NCBI GenBank assembly: GCA_964617375.1
Contig: CAZTXQ010000004.1
Location: 1 to 64,000, forward strand
Source of the DNA: Firm-13 sp964617375
GTDB taxonomy: Bacteria; Bacillota; Clostridia; Saccharofermentanales; Saccharofermentanaceae
Reading direction: 5' to 3'
Length of the DNA stretch: 64,000 nucleotides
Part shown: positions 43,873-53,404 of the stretch, piece after piece
Layout of the letters: each line of letters begins with the position of its first letter
How positions within the stretch are numbered: position 1 is the first letter of the stretch
Notes under the pieces: generated by a model
The model's database searches: none
Told to the model about the DNA's origin: nothing
Seen by the model: only the letters and a program-made list of their open reading frames with translations
Program-made: the position numbers and the translations under genes

Positions 43873-46800
43873 TTATCGTTCCTTTTCCGCGAGTACCGCC
43901 GACATGATACCGACAAGTTCCTCCGCATGCGTATTGATGAAGTAATGCTCGGCTCCCGGTATGACATGAAGCTTCACATCCTCCGAATAGCTTAGCCAGT
44001 TTCTATAACGCGTCGCATAACGGCCGGTCACGCGATCTTGATCACCCGCTATAAAACAGATCCCTGTCTTAAGGCGCGGCGAAGGACCTGTCCGGAGACC
44101 GTGCAGGTACCGGTAGAACAATCTTGCATCATGCCGGAAAGCTTTAATCACAAACGCCAGACTGTCCGCATCGTACGAGTTCTTCGGAAGGCCGATGCGC
44201 ATCAGATAATCCAGGATCTGCTTGTCGGAGGAGAACATCCAGGGATCGAAGAATCCGCCGTAAATCCCGACATATCTCGGAGGGTAAGTACCGCCGGCAA
44301 AGATACCCGCGATCGCAATCCCGGCATTTTCGAGCAGATGCGCCAGTGCGAGCATCGGTGCGCATCCCACACAGTGCCCGTAGAGTACGACTTCCGGGGG
44401 ATTCATCCGGACGATCTCATCAAAAATAAGCTGCGCGGTCGCTTCGGCTGTCAGGAATACCGGATCGGCACCTGTATCATGGCCGGACAGGTTTACCGCA
44501 TACAGGGAATACCCCGGCAATACGGGACGTGCCGCGTCGGACATATTCCGGTAAGAGAGAACGGTGCCTCCGCCGTAGGGGAAACAGATTACCGGGATTT
44601 TCCCCGTCCGGGTTCCGGATGAGAGTCTCACAAGAACCGGGTTCTCTTCCTCTTCCCCGCTGTCAATAAGCGCGGCCAGTTCGCGTATGGTAGGGTTCTT
44701 ATACAGATCGACAAGCGTAGCCGCATATCCGTTATCGGGCAGTTTTGAGATGAATTTGACCGCCTTTAAGGATTCGCCGCCGATCGCGAAAAAATCATCG
44801 TCGAGACCGATGTCCTCTGTCTCAAGAACCTCCGACCACAAGCTGTACAGCAATTTCTCGGTATCACTTTCCGGTGCGGAGTATTTTCGCTCGGGCCGAA
44901 TCGCTTCTTCAAAACCGGGCAGCATCGCCTTGTCTATTTTGCCGTTCCGGTTCAGCGGGATCTCCGGTATGCGAATAAAGTAGGCCGGAATCATATATGT
45001 GGGCAGGCTCACGGACAGGAAGCTTTTGAGCTCTTCGTATCCGATCCCTGTATCTGATGTGAAATACGCGTAAAGCTGCTTTTCGCCGTATCGATCGGCG
45101 CGCGGATATACAAAAACTTCACGTATTTTCGCGTGCTTCAGGAGTTCCGATTCAATTTCGCCAAGTTCGATTCTGTAACCCCGGATCTTAAGCTGATTGT
45201 CGATTCGGCCGAGATACTCAAGGTCACCCGATTCCAGAACTCTGGCCAGGTCACCCGAGCGGTACATCCGTTCTTTTTCGACAAACGGATTCGGACAGAA
45301 TTTGACCTGCGTAAGCTCCGGATTATTGAGATATCCGCGGCCTAACCCCGCGCCGCTTACACAGAGTTCTCCCGGCACTCCGACCGGGACGAGGTTCAAC
45401 TCTTTGTCGACAACAAATGTCTTAAGAGTCGGGATCGGCACTCCGATGTTTCCGGTATTCGACAGAATTTCCCGGTCCCCGATTTCTTTAACGGTAACGT
45501 GAACCGTCGTCTCCGTAATGCCGTACATGTTGATCAGCCTGGTTTCCGGATATCGGTCGCGAAAAAGCTTAAGAAGTCTCGGGCGCAGGGCGTCGCCGCC
45601 AAAAATCACATACCGAAGCGAAAGTCCTGCGTCTTTTGAGGATTCTTCGTCGATCAGGTTGTAAAAGGCGGCCGGAGTCTGATTCAGGACCGTCACCTTC
45701 TCCCGTATCAGAAGATCAATAAACTCACGTGTGTCTCTCGTTTTTGTTTTTGGAACAAGGACAAGACGCCCGCCCCTTAAAAGTGCCCCGTACATCTCCC
45801 ACACCGAGAAATCAAAACAGAACGAATGAAACATCGTCCATACGTCGTTCTCCGAAAATTCGAACGGGAATCGGCTGTTAAACAGAAGTCTCACGACATT
45901 TCTGTGTTCGATCATGACACCTTTGGGTTTGCCGGTAGAGCCGGACGTATAGATGATATAGGCCAGGTTGCCGGGGGCATGTTCTCCTCTTCTGACCGGC
46001 GATACCGGCGAATACACGGCTATATCCTCCGGACGGATGCACTCGGTGATCGGGAGAAATCTCTCCGGAAACGGTCCGGCTGCCAGAAATGCCTTAGCAC
46101 GGCTGTCTTCCAGAAGATAGGCCGTCCGTTCAACCGGCGCATCGGGATCAATCGGAAGATACGCCGCGCCTGCTTTCAGAATTCCCAGAATTCCGACGAT
46201 CATTTCAAAGGACGGTGCAAGGGATATCGCGACAATATCGTCCGCCTCCACGCCCCTGTCAAGCAGCATGCCGGCGAACGCATCCGATCTTTCGGCGAGT
46301 TCTCTGTAGGTCATGGAGCTCTCCCCCATGGTAAGCGCCGTTCTTTCCGGGTACGACGTAACGCATGCATCGAATATCGAATCAATCGTCTCATCGTCCG
46401 GGAAAGAAGCGTCCGTATCGGAAAAACCGGTTATCAGAGAAGCTTTCTCTTCCTGGGACAGCAATGGGATTTTTCCGATCGCAATCTGATCGTCCGCCAG
46501 CACAGCGTGCAGAACATTCCGATAATGCGACAGAAAACGGTCTATCGTATTTTCCGAGAAGAGATCTGTGCTGTATTCCGCGCCGATCCGGATCCCGTCC
46601 GGCGTGACATCCGCTTCAAGGGTCAGATCGAATTTCGTCGTACCGGTATCGATTATTCCCGGCGCAAATTCAAGCTTATCCGCCTTCATAAGCGAGATGT
46701 CCATGTTCTGAAGAACGAAGCACGTATCAAACAGGGGATTCCGGCTTAAATCTCTGGTCGGATACACTTTCTCGACCAGACGTTCCACAGGATAATCCTG

Positions 46801-49800
46801 ATTCTCGTAAGCTCCGATTAAGTCGGATCTCACTTCGTCAAGAAAAGCGGCAAACGTCTTATCCCATGCCGGATTACTCCGTACGGCAAGCGTGTTAACG
46901 AACATACCGATCAAATCAAGAGTGTCGGGATGCCGTCTTCCCACAATGGGGATACCGACGACGATATCATCCTGTCCCGAATAGCGGGACAGAAGAACAT
47001 GGAAAGCCGCATACAGCACCATAAAAATCGTCGCGCGCGCATGCGCCGCCATATCCTTTATTCCGGATACAGTCTCCGGATTGAGACTTATCGACGTCCG
47101 CGAACCCCGGAAGGATTTCCGTGAAGGCCGCGCATGATCCGTCGGCAGATTAAGGACGGGCACTTCGCCTTTAAATCTCCCGAGCCAGTATTCCTCTTCC
47201 CGTTTCAGATCGCCGGCTGAGAGCCGCGCGTTCTGCCAGGCCGAATAATCCTTATATTGGTTTCTGATTTCGGGAAGCTCGCCTCCCGAATAGAGAGCCG
47301 CAAATTCACGCTCCAGAATATTCACCGACTCACCGTCGGAAATAATGTGGTGCATATCGATAAGAAGGACGTGTCTCTCGGCTCCGAGTGTTATGAGTTC
47401 CGCGCGTAAAAGAGGCGCGGTCCCGAGATCGAACGGCCGGACAAATTCTTTCATTATGAACGGTAATTCCTTCTCGTCCGCCTGACGTTCGGGAATACGG
47501 AATGCCGCCTGCGGGTTAACGATCTGCACGGGAACGCCGTCGATGAGCAAAAATGAAGTCCTCAGGGACTCGTGCCGGTCAATTATTTTCGCAAAGGCTT
47601 CGGAAAGTGCCGGAACAGACAGAGGTCCCTTGATTTCGACAGCCGCGGGGAGATTATAGTTAATTCCCTCACCGTCAATCTGCCTAAGGAGAAAGAGGCG
47701 TTTCTGAGACGGCGAAACATCATAGGAAGAGGCCTCGGGAACCGGCAGAATCGACTGTCTGCCCGGCACGCCCGTTTCATCTATTTTCTTGCCGATTTTT
47801 CGCACGGTTCTTAACTGAAAGATATCGCTGATTCCGATTTCCGCACCGAATCTTTTCTGAATCGCCACGGAAAGAGAGATCACTTTGAGCGAATCGCCTC
47901 CGAGATCAAAAAAGTCCTCGTCAACGCCGATCACCGATATTTCCAGAATCTTTGTCCAGATCTCAAGAAGAACCGCTTCGGTTCCGGTTTCCGGTGCCGT
48001 AACCTGCGTTTTGACCGTATCTTCAAAACAGGGTTCGGGAAGTGCTTTCCGGTCCGCCTTTCCGTTTGGCGAAAGCGGGATATTTTTCATATACATAAAG
48101 ATGGCCGGAACCATATAATCGGGAAGCCCGGATGACAGATGCGATTTTAAAGACGAAACATCCAGCTCTTTATCGGAAGTATAGTAGGCGCAAAGATACG
48201 TCGAATCCTTGTGCGATTTCGCCGTTACCACGCTGCTCAGAACTTTGGGATGTGCCGACAGCCGGTTCTCGATTTCGCCGAGCTCGATCCGGAAACCGCG
48301 GATCTTAATCTGAAAATCAAGACGCCCGAGATACTCGATATCCCCTTTCGGATACCAGCGTGCCTTGTCACCCGTTTTGTACATGATTTGACCCGGAAAG
48401 AAAGGATCCGGAAGAAAACGTTCCGCCGTAAGCGTCGGATTATTGATATATCCGCGCGCGACGCAGATCCCGCTGATATAGAGTTCACCCGGAATCCCGA
48501 CCGGCAGGAGCTTGTGGTTCTTGTCCAGGATATACAGGCGCACATTGTCAATCGGCCTTCCGATCGGAACATTTTTTAAGTTTACGCGCGGAGAACAGTC
48601 AAAGTACGACACATCCACGGCAGCCTCCGTCGGACCGTACAAGTTATACAGCTGCGCGCCGCATCGATCATACAAGTTCCGGTTGAAACGCTCCGTCTGA
48701 CGGAGCGTCAGCGCCTCACCGCTCGCGAAAACCTGTTTCAGCGACATGAGCTTTCCGGTCATATCCTTCTCCGTGACATAATCCAGAAATGCGCCGAGCA
48801 TGGAAGGCACAAAGTGCATCGTTGTCACCTTGTTCTTATCGATCGCATCCGCGATCACCTGAGGGTCTTTTTCACCGCCCGGCTCGAGCATCAGAACGCC
48901 GGACCCCGTGAAAGTCCACCAGAAAAGCTCCCATACGGATACATCAAAGGTGAACGGCGTTTTCTGCATAATCAGGTCTTCGGGATGAATGGGGTATTTT
49001 TTCTGCATCCAGTTGATGCGGTTGACGATGCTTCTGTGCCGGATCATAACGCCCTTGGGTTTGCCGGTTGATCCCGATGTATAAATCACATAGGCGAGAT
49101 CGTCGGGTCCGCTCATGCATTCGGGATTTGAAATGTCTCCGCGATACAGTTCCGGATCTTCCAGATACAGAACTTCGGCTCCCGGATCGGCAAGCTTTGA
49201 GGAAAGTGCGGTCTGCGTAAGAAGAAGGGTCGCTCCGCTGTCCCCGATGATATAGCGAATGCGATCTGCCGGATAATTCGGATCGATCGGAAGATACGCG
49301 CCGCCGGCTTTGAGGATAGCCTGAACCGCAATGATCATTTCAAAGGAACGGTAAACCGAGAGAGCGACAATTCGGTCTGGTCCGATGCCCTTTTCGATCA
49401 GACAGCGTGCCAGTTGATTTGACTTCTCGTTCAGCTCACGGTACGTCATCACGCGTCCGTTTGAGATTACCGCGCGCGCATCCGGGGTTTGGGAAGCCTG
49501 CTCATACAGGAATTCATGAAGTGTTTTCTCGTACGGATAATCAGCGGTCGTGCGGTTAAAATCGACAAGAATCTGCTGTTTCTCTTTCTCGGAAAGCATC
49601 TCCAGCCGCCCGATCGCTCTTTCCGGATTGTCGAGCGCATGCCAAAGGATATTGATCACATGCCGGTTGAGACTCTCTATCTCATTAATATGGTAAATTT
49701 CCGTCAGAAAATCGTAATTCAGTACAAAGCGGCCTTCGTCGTCGCGGTCATTCACATGAATGATGAGAGACTCGACCTGTTGTCCCGTGAAATGCCAGCG

Positions 49801-50898
49801 GCTCTTGACTACCTCTCCGAATTGAGTCGATTCGAACTTCGAATTCTGATAATTCAGAACAATATCATAGAGCCTGTGCGGGAGATTGTGATTTCTCTTC
49901 AAGTCTTTGAGAAGATAATTGTAAGGATACTTCTGATGGCGCAGAATATTCATATTCTCGCGGCTCATCATTTCGGAAAACTCCGAAAAGTTCTTGGCAT
50001 CGATCATCCGGACGCGGACCGGCGCGGCAACACTGACGAACATACCGGATGTCTCTTTCTCGCGTGCATTGATCCGGTTCAGGATCGTAGTCCCGAGAAT
50101 AATGTCGTCATTTCCCGTTACTCGATGAATATATATGCAAAGTGCCGCCATAAAAAGAGTAAACGGAGATTTATTATTTCGCGAGCAGTAGTCACGTATC
50201 TTATCCGACAAGACCTGGGGAATGATAAAGGACTTTCGCGCCGACATAATGCTCTCCGTCGTAAGCGCCTGAGGTTTCAGGACGGTCGGCTCCGGAAAGG
50301 AAGCAAATTTCCCGTTCCAGTATTCCCGGTCTTTCAAGAATCGCTCCGAGGACTCATAGGCCATCTCGTTTTTTAAGTGCTCGAAAAAAGACGGCTTCGG
50401 CGCATCTTCATACGGAAGATTCCTGCGCAGCGCGGCATAATAGGCGGTTATCTGATTCCCTATTACGGACATATTCCAGGCATCCGAGATAATATGGTGC
50501 AGCTTGACGAGCACCCCGCCGTTACTGTCGTCAATTTTAATCACAGTAAAAGAGAACAAATCCGAATCATACAAAGGAAAAGGCCGCTGCGTTTCCTTGA
50601 CATCCCATGCGTACAGGGATTCAAGACCAGTCGTACTAAAATCAAAATAATCCAATTCCTTCTCTTCGAACGAAGATGCATACTGCAGGGGTTCTCCATT
50701 TTCCTCATGAATCCGTATACGAAGACCTTCGTTGTTCTTGATAACAAGTATGACGGCCTTCCGCAAGGCATCATAATCAATCGTTCCCACGTAACGAATG
50801 GTTCCGGATATAATGTTCATATACGTTCCGGGATACTTCTGCTCAAGATACCAGATCGACTTCTGCGGCTGCGATAACTCGTAAAAAACCTTATCCAT
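43873..50898 (-). CDS. Two-module nonribosomal peptide synthetase, predicted Ser-Thr, Cys-thioesterase
   Basis: 2,341 residues from ATG 50898 (or 2,350 from 50925; the residue numbers here use 50925). Order: C1 (about 10-440, HHIISDAW with His143/144), A1 (470-985), carrier 1 (GGDSL), C2 (1095-1530, MHHIISDG), A2 (1560-2060), carrier 2 (GGESL), thioesterase (2150-2345). Reading the pocket residues by alignment to GrsA gives DVWHFSLVDK for A1, near the serine code DVWHLSLIDK, and DFWNIGMVHK for A2, the threonine code. No epimerase. C1 before the first A domain implies an acylated starter. The thioesterase nucleophile is Cys2185 in YGHCVG (TGT at 44373-44371) instead of Ser; Asp (GDQD) and His (GAEHYF) are in place. 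Its ATG overlaps the PPTase stop (ATGGATAA). Confidence 0.93.
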   Translation of the reverse strand: MDKVFYELSQPQKSIWYLEQKYPGTYMNIISGTIRYVGTIDYDALRKAVILVIKNNEGLRIRIHEENGEPLQYASSFEEKELDYFDFSTTGLESLYAWDVKETQRPFPLYDSDLFSFTVIKIDDSNGGVLVKLHHIISDAWNMSVIGNQITAYYAALRRNLPYEDAPKPSFFEHLKNEMAYESSERFLKDREYWNGKFASFPEPTVLKPQALTTESIMSARKSFIIPQVLSDKIRDYCSRNNKSPFTLFMAALCIYIHRVTGNDDIILGTTILNRINAREKETSGMFVSVAAPVRVRMIDAKNFSEFSEMMSRENMNILRHQKYPYNYLLKDLKRNHNLPHRLYDIVLNYQNSKFESTQFGEVVKSRWHFTGQQVESLIIHVNDRDDEGRFVLNYDFLTEIYHINEIESLNRHVINILWHALDNPERAIGRLEMLSEKEKQQILVDFNRTTADYPYEKTLHEFLYEQASQTPDARAVISNGRVMTYRELNEKSNQLARCLIEKGIGPDRIVALSVYRSFEMIIAVQAILKAGGAYLPIDPNYPADRIRYIIGDSGATLLLTQTALSSKLADPGAEVLYLEDPELYRGDISNPECMSGPDDLAYVIYTSGSTGKPKGVMIRHRSIVNRINWMQKKYPIHPEDLIMQKTPFTFDVSVWELFWWTFTGSGVLMLEPGGEKDPQVIADAIDKNKVTTMHFVPSMLGAFLDYVTEKDMTGKLMSLKQVFASGEALTLRQTERFNRNLYDRCGAQLYNLYGPTEAAVDVSYFDCSPRVNLKNVPIGRPIDNVRLYILDKNHKLLPVGIPGELYISGICVARGYINNPTLTAERFLPDPFFPGQIMYKTGDKARWYPKGDIEYLGRLDFQIKIRGFRIELGEIENRLSAHPKVLSSVVTAKSHKDSTYLCAYYTSDKELDVSSLKSHLSSGLPDYMVPAIFMYMKNIPLSPNGKADRKALPEPCFEDTVKTQVTAPETGTEAVLLEIWTKILEISVIGVDEDFFDLGGDSLKVISLSVAIQKRFGAEIGISDIFQLRTVRKIGKKIDETGVPGRQSILPVPEASSYDVSPSQKRLFLLRQIDGEGINYNLPAAVEIKGPLSVPALSEAFAKIIDRHESLRTSFLLIDGVPVQIVNPQAAFRIPERQADEKELPFIMKEFVRPFDLGTAPLLRAELITLGAERHVLLIDMHHIISDGESVNILEREFAALYSGGELPEIRNQYKDYSAWQNARLSAGDLKREEEYWLGRFKGEVPVLNLPTDHARPSRKSFRGSRTSISLNPETVSGIKDMAAHARATIFMVLYAAFHVLLSRYSGQDDIVVGIPIVGRRHPDTLDLIGMFVNTLAVRSNPAWDKTFAAFLDEVRSDLIGAYENQDYPVERLVEKVYPTRDLSRNPLFDTCFVLQNMDISLMKADKLEFAPGIIDTGTTKFDLTLEADVTPDGIRIGAEYSTDLFSENTIDRFLSHYRNVLHAVLADDQIAIGKIPLLSQEEKASLITGFSDTDASFPDDETIDSIFDACVTSYPERTALTMGESSMTYRELAERSDAFAGMLLDRGVEADDIVAISLAPSFEMIVGILGILKAGAAYLPIDPDAPVERTAYLLEDSRAKAFLAAGPFPERFLPITECIRPEDIAVYSPVSPVRRGEHAPGNLAYIIYTSGSTGKPKGVMIEHRNVVRLLFNSRFPFEFSENDVWTMFHSFCFDFSVWEMYGALLRGGRLVLVPKTKTRDTREFIDLLIREKVTVLNQTPAAFYNLIDEESSKDAGLSLRYVIFGGDALRPRLLKLFRDRYPETRLINMYGITETTVHVTVKEIGDREILSNTGNIGVPIPTLKTFVVDKELNLVPVGVPGELCVSGAGLGRGYLNNPELTQVKFCPNPFVEKERMYRSGDLARVLESGDLEYLGRIDNQLKIRGYRIELGEIESELLKHAKIREVFVYPRADRYGEKQLYAYFTSDTGIGYEELKSFLSVSLPTYMIPAYFIRIPEIPLNRNGKIDKAMLPGFEEAIRPERKYSAPESDTEKLLYSLWSEVLETEDIGLDDDFFAIGGESLKAVKFISKLPDNGYAATLVDLYKNPTIRELAALIDSGEEEENPVLVRLSSGTRTGKIPVICFPYGGGTVLSYRNMSDAARPVLPGYSLYAVNLSGHDTGADPVFLTAEATAQLIFDEIVRMNPPEVVLYGHCVGCAPMLALAHLLENAGIAIAGIFAGGTYPPRYVGIYGGFFDPWMFSSDKQILDYLMRIGLPKNSYDADSLAFVIKAFRHDARLFYRYLHGLRTGPSPRLKTGICFIAGDQDRVTGRYATRYRNWLSYSEDVKLHVIPGAEHYFINTHAEELVGIMSAVLAEKER

Positions 50899-51562
50899 AT
50901 ACTCTTGTTTCCCTTCGAAAGGCATTTTCTAAAAAAGAGTCTTCGCTGACCGTCGTAAGATGTCTGATTTCGTCCGCATTTTCCGAACAGCAACTGATGA
51001 AATAATCTCCCTCTCTTATCGTCTGCAGCATGCCTTTAATATCCGGTTTAAAGATACCCGGGTCCGCCAGAACCTCCGCCCATCCCTTCCCAAGCCATTT
51101 CAGGTAGGCTTCCTTCCGGGTCCAGATCTCAAAGAAGCGGGCACGCGTGTCACCCTCTCCGGTAAAGACATAGTTATACTCGCGGTCCGTAAAAACTTTA
51201 CGGGCGATATCTTTATCCGGGGGGCCGGTCTTCTCGACATCCACGCCGACATCCCTGTCGCCGAATGCGACAGCAATCGCGCTTCTTGTATGAGACACAC
51301 TAAAATACAGAGAAGGCTGGTATTGCAAGAACGGCTTGCCGTATGAATTCCGTATGAATATTAAATCCCGATTCTGAATAGACAATTTCTCGCACAGCAG
51401 ATGCCGGAGAAATATGTCCGAATATAGAAGGAGCTTCCGGTCTATATCGGCGCGCATCGATTCAATCTGCTTTATTCTCCGTTCGGGAAGAAGCGGCAGA
51501 AAATGTTCGGTGACTTCGGGGTCATAACGACAGCTCGTTTCCAAAAAATACAAATGAATCAT
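50891..51562 (-). CDS. Sfp-type 4'-phosphopantetheinyl transferase
   Basis: 223 residues, similar in size to Sfp. Motifs: LYFSVSHTRSAIAVAFG, GVDVEKTGP (Mg-binding Asp/Glu) and FFEIWTRKEAYLKWLGKG. It loads the phosphopantetheine arm on the two NRPS carrier domains. Its stop overlaps the NRPS ATG, and it is the first gene of the operon PPTase-NRPS-kinase-regulator-peptidase. A second, unrelated-looking PPTase serves the cluster at 25-28 kb. Confidence 0.93.
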   Translation of the reverse strand: MIHLYFLETSCRYDPEVTEHFLPLLPERRIKQIESMRADIDRKLLLYSDIFLRHLLCEKLSIQNRDLIFIRNSYGKPFLQYQPSLYFSVSHTRSAIAVAFGDRDVGVDVEKTGPPDKDIARKVFTDREYNYVFTGEGDTRARFFEIWTRKEAYLKWLGKGWAEVLADPGIFKPDIKGMLQTIREGDYFISCCSENADEIRHLTTVSEDSFLENAFRRETRVYG

Positions 51563-51766
51563 AAACGGTTACCACGCTTTTCTTACCATAGATCTTAAGA
51601 AAGCTAAACCGGTCAAAATTAAACCTATATAATTATTACATGTTGATAAAAATTTGAAAAGAGTTTACATACAAGTTTTCTTACAAAAGTAGATATAGAT
51701 TGATTAATTGAAATGAGAAGTCCCCCTTTTTTGGCGAATCGGGGGTGAAATCCGCCTTGTCCCATT
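51563..51766. other. AT-rich promoter region of the NRPS operon
   Basis: About 200 bases. 51580-51720 is strongly AT-rich and must hold the NRPS operon promoter; on minus TTTTCA near 51654-51649 followed by TAATAA 16 bases on is one weak candidate. CCCCC (51722-51726) and GGGGG (51742-51746) could form a stem after the neighbouring membrane-protein gene. No gene seen. Confidence 0.4.
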
Positions 51767-52642
51767 TTAAGGCCAGTATACCTGCTCCACACCGGTGATG
51801 ACATTGCCGGTTACCGTGCAGTAGTAGAAGTACGAAGAGTAGGTAACCAGTTCAGGGTGAGCATTATATATCGAACAGAATTGATCATAATGAAAAGGAA
51901 TGGATAAGGCGTCGTTGATAGCGCTTCCGTCTAAGTTGCACATCATTTTAATCGTCACGATACTCATATTGGCAGAACGAAGCTGTGGATTAATGTTCTT
52001 ATAGACAAATTCACTGTCCGCAAAATTGTTGACTATATCCTCGGCTTCTGTACGGGTATAACCTTCCTGGTCGACAAGCCAGTCAATCGCATCCTCGCCT
52101 CGCAGCATATCGAAATAATCAAACGAAGCGACCCCGGTTGACGGATCAAAGGCCGTCATGATCGCATAACTCGAATACATGTTGGCTGTATTGACCGGTG
52201 CCGTCGATGATACGGTCCCGGCGGGCGTAATGATTGCGGTCGTCGCAGGACCCGTCGTTGCGGCGCCGGTATCTGTTCCTTCCGCCGCAGTTCCCGCTAT
52301 AGATGTTTCATATAAAGCCGAGTCCGATGCGCCGGCTGTGGTTGCCGTTGTTGTCCGGTTGCCGAACAGATTCGAGAGCCAGGAATCAATATTGTTTCCC
52401 CCGCCGGACGACGATTCGGACGCTCTTGATTCTGTCTCGTCTGCACTGGCCGTCTCTTCACGGGATGGTTCATTCGAGTGATCCGAACGGCCGGTTTTTA
52501 AGGACAGAAATCCGAAAAGCAAACCGCCGGCAAAGAGTAAAATCACTGCGAGCAGCAGCGCCGAGGCGATAATCAGTATTTTTTCGAGTGTTGTACGACC
52601 GGCTCTTTTCCTAAAAACCCGCATTTTCTCATAATCAAACAT
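51767..52642 (-). CDS. Membrane-anchored protein with Ser/Thr/Ala linker, function unknown
   Basis: 291 residues, AAAGAGG upstream of the ATG. A basic N-terminus (RVFRKRAGRTT), one membrane helix (about 20-48), a low-complexity Ser/Thr/Ala/Glu region (55-150) that probably crosses the cell wall, and a C-terminal domain of about 135 residues (YAIMTAFDPSTGVASFDYFDMLRGEDAIDWLV and following), which I do not recognise. It points the same way as the NRPS operon and lies 204 bases upstream of it, so it could be co-transcribed, but a separate promoter region lies between. Confidence 0.75.
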   Translation of the reverse strand: MFDYEKMRVFRKRAGRTTLEKILIIASALLLAVILLFAGGLLFGFLSLKTGRSDHSNEPSREETASADETESRASESSSGGGNNIDSWLSNLFGNRTTTATTAGASDSALYETSIAGTAAEGTDTGAATTGPATTAIITPAGTVSSTAPVNTANMYSSYAIMTAFDPSTGVASFDYFDMLRGEDAIDWLVDQEGYTRTEAEDIVNNFADSEFVYKNINPQLRSANMSIVTIKMMCNLDGSAINDALSIPFHYDQFCSIYNAHPELVTYSSYFYYCTVTGNVITGVEQVYWP

Positions 52643-52701
52643 TCTATCGTACCTCTTTTTCAGAAATCAAAGAGTTCCTATGCTTAGCCGTTTATGAGCT
52701 A

Positions 52702-52730
52702 ATGTTAAACTTGAATGATTGGAATATCAA
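52702..52730 (-). promoter_or_regulatory. Probable promoter of the membrane-anchored protein gene
   Basis: On minus TTGATA (52730-52725), 17-base spacer, TAACAT (52707-52702), 60 bases before the ATG at 52642. Confidence 0.45.
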
Positions 52731-52997
52731 TAATTATTTATATACAAAATGTATATCAGTAAGGCGATGCTAAAGAGGACAGCGTTCCGTTCATTGAGAA
52801 AGGAGAATCCGATGCGCTCGTAAAATGTGTAATCCGATTCGAATGTTCGGGCGTAACCCCTGAATCTTATTGTGGCATTCACCCGCCGTATTTCGGTCAT
52901 AATTTCTTAGCACACCTGGTTGACCAGTCCTTTTGATAGCAACCATATCAATGTATGACTATTTGCTATAAATTCTTCTAAAAATGATGAAATCATC

Positions 52998-53026
52998 TTG
53001 CTGTATTGTTACGTTTGTGCTAAAAT
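52998..53026 (+). promoter_or_regulatory. Promoter of the riboswitch-controlled surface protein
   Basis: TTGCTG (52998-53003), 17-base spacer ending in TGC, TAAAAT (53021-53026): good spacing and an extended -10. Immediately upstream is the inverted repeat GATGA-AA-TCATC (52986-52997), a possible operator. Confidence 0.65.
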
Positions 53027-53151
53027 TATGTCAAATAAAAATGATATATGTGAATTTTTACGATAGTTTCTATGTTGGTACGCGCTGATTTCAGAAGCTT
53101 GGCCTGATTTTTATCTTCCGGCAAGAGATGTACGCATAATCCCGCGTTAGC

Positions 53152-53252
53152 CGAAAGACTTTTTGAAAAGGGCAACCTGCACCAAAGTGCAGAAACGCAA
53201 AGTCTGGAATCTAAAGGTTCTCCCATGATTGTCCGACTGCCGATTAGTATTT
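53152..53252 (+). ncRNA. c-di-GMP-I (GEMM) riboswitch
   Basis: The conserved blocks occur in order: AAAGGGCAACC (53168-53177), a hairpin CTGCAC-CAAA-GTGCAG (53177-53192), ACGCAAAGTC (53195-53204), TCTAAAGG (53210-53217), and TCCGACTGCCGA (53232-53243). GUC(U)GGA pairs with UCCGAC as the second helix, leaving one bulged U. The loop is CAAA where a GNRA loop is usual, and one A of GGCAAACC is missing. Found in front of a surface protein, a typical target in Clostridia. No clear terminator follows. Confidence 0.78.
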
Positions 53253-53357
53253 CGATTCATGACGATATTCATGACCGTCTCTGATATCTGTCGCAATTTC
53301 ATATGCCCCGATATTAAGACGGCCGGTGTGCGCACCCGTCTCTGCCGACGATTCGCC

Positions 53358-53377
53358 GCAAATGCACTCGCATTTGC
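53358..53377 (+). promoter_or_regulatory. Hairpin just before the ribosome binding site
   Basis: GCAAATG-CACTCG-CATTTGC (7-bp perfect arms), 27 bases before the ATG and about 14 before GGAGG. Possibly the expression platform of the riboswitch acting on translation or mRNA stability. Confidence 0.45.
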
Positions 53378-53404
53378 CGGAGAACGGATGAGTGGAGGTA
53401 TCAA

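Larger units (their letters stand above)
52643..53404. other. Divergent intergenic region with riboswitch leader
   Basis: 762 bases with no supported protein gene. The half near 52643-52760 is AT-rich with an imperfect-loop palindrome ATATAC-aaaat-GTATAT (about 52739-52755) and the minus-strand promoter. 52985-53030 has the plus-strand promoter preceded by GATGA-AA-TCATC (52986-52997). 53030-53404 is the leader of the surface protein and carries the c-di-GMP-I riboswitch. A minus-strand 66-codon frame over the riboswitch is an accident. Confidence 0.6.

Noticed and set aside
45826..46749. 307-codon plus-strand frame opposite the NRPS
   Set aside because: Antisense shadow of A2/C2 domains without a start signal or known motif.
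53026..53226. 66-codon minus-strand frame over the riboswitch
   Set aside because: It lies on the antisense strand of a structured RNA and shows no gene features.
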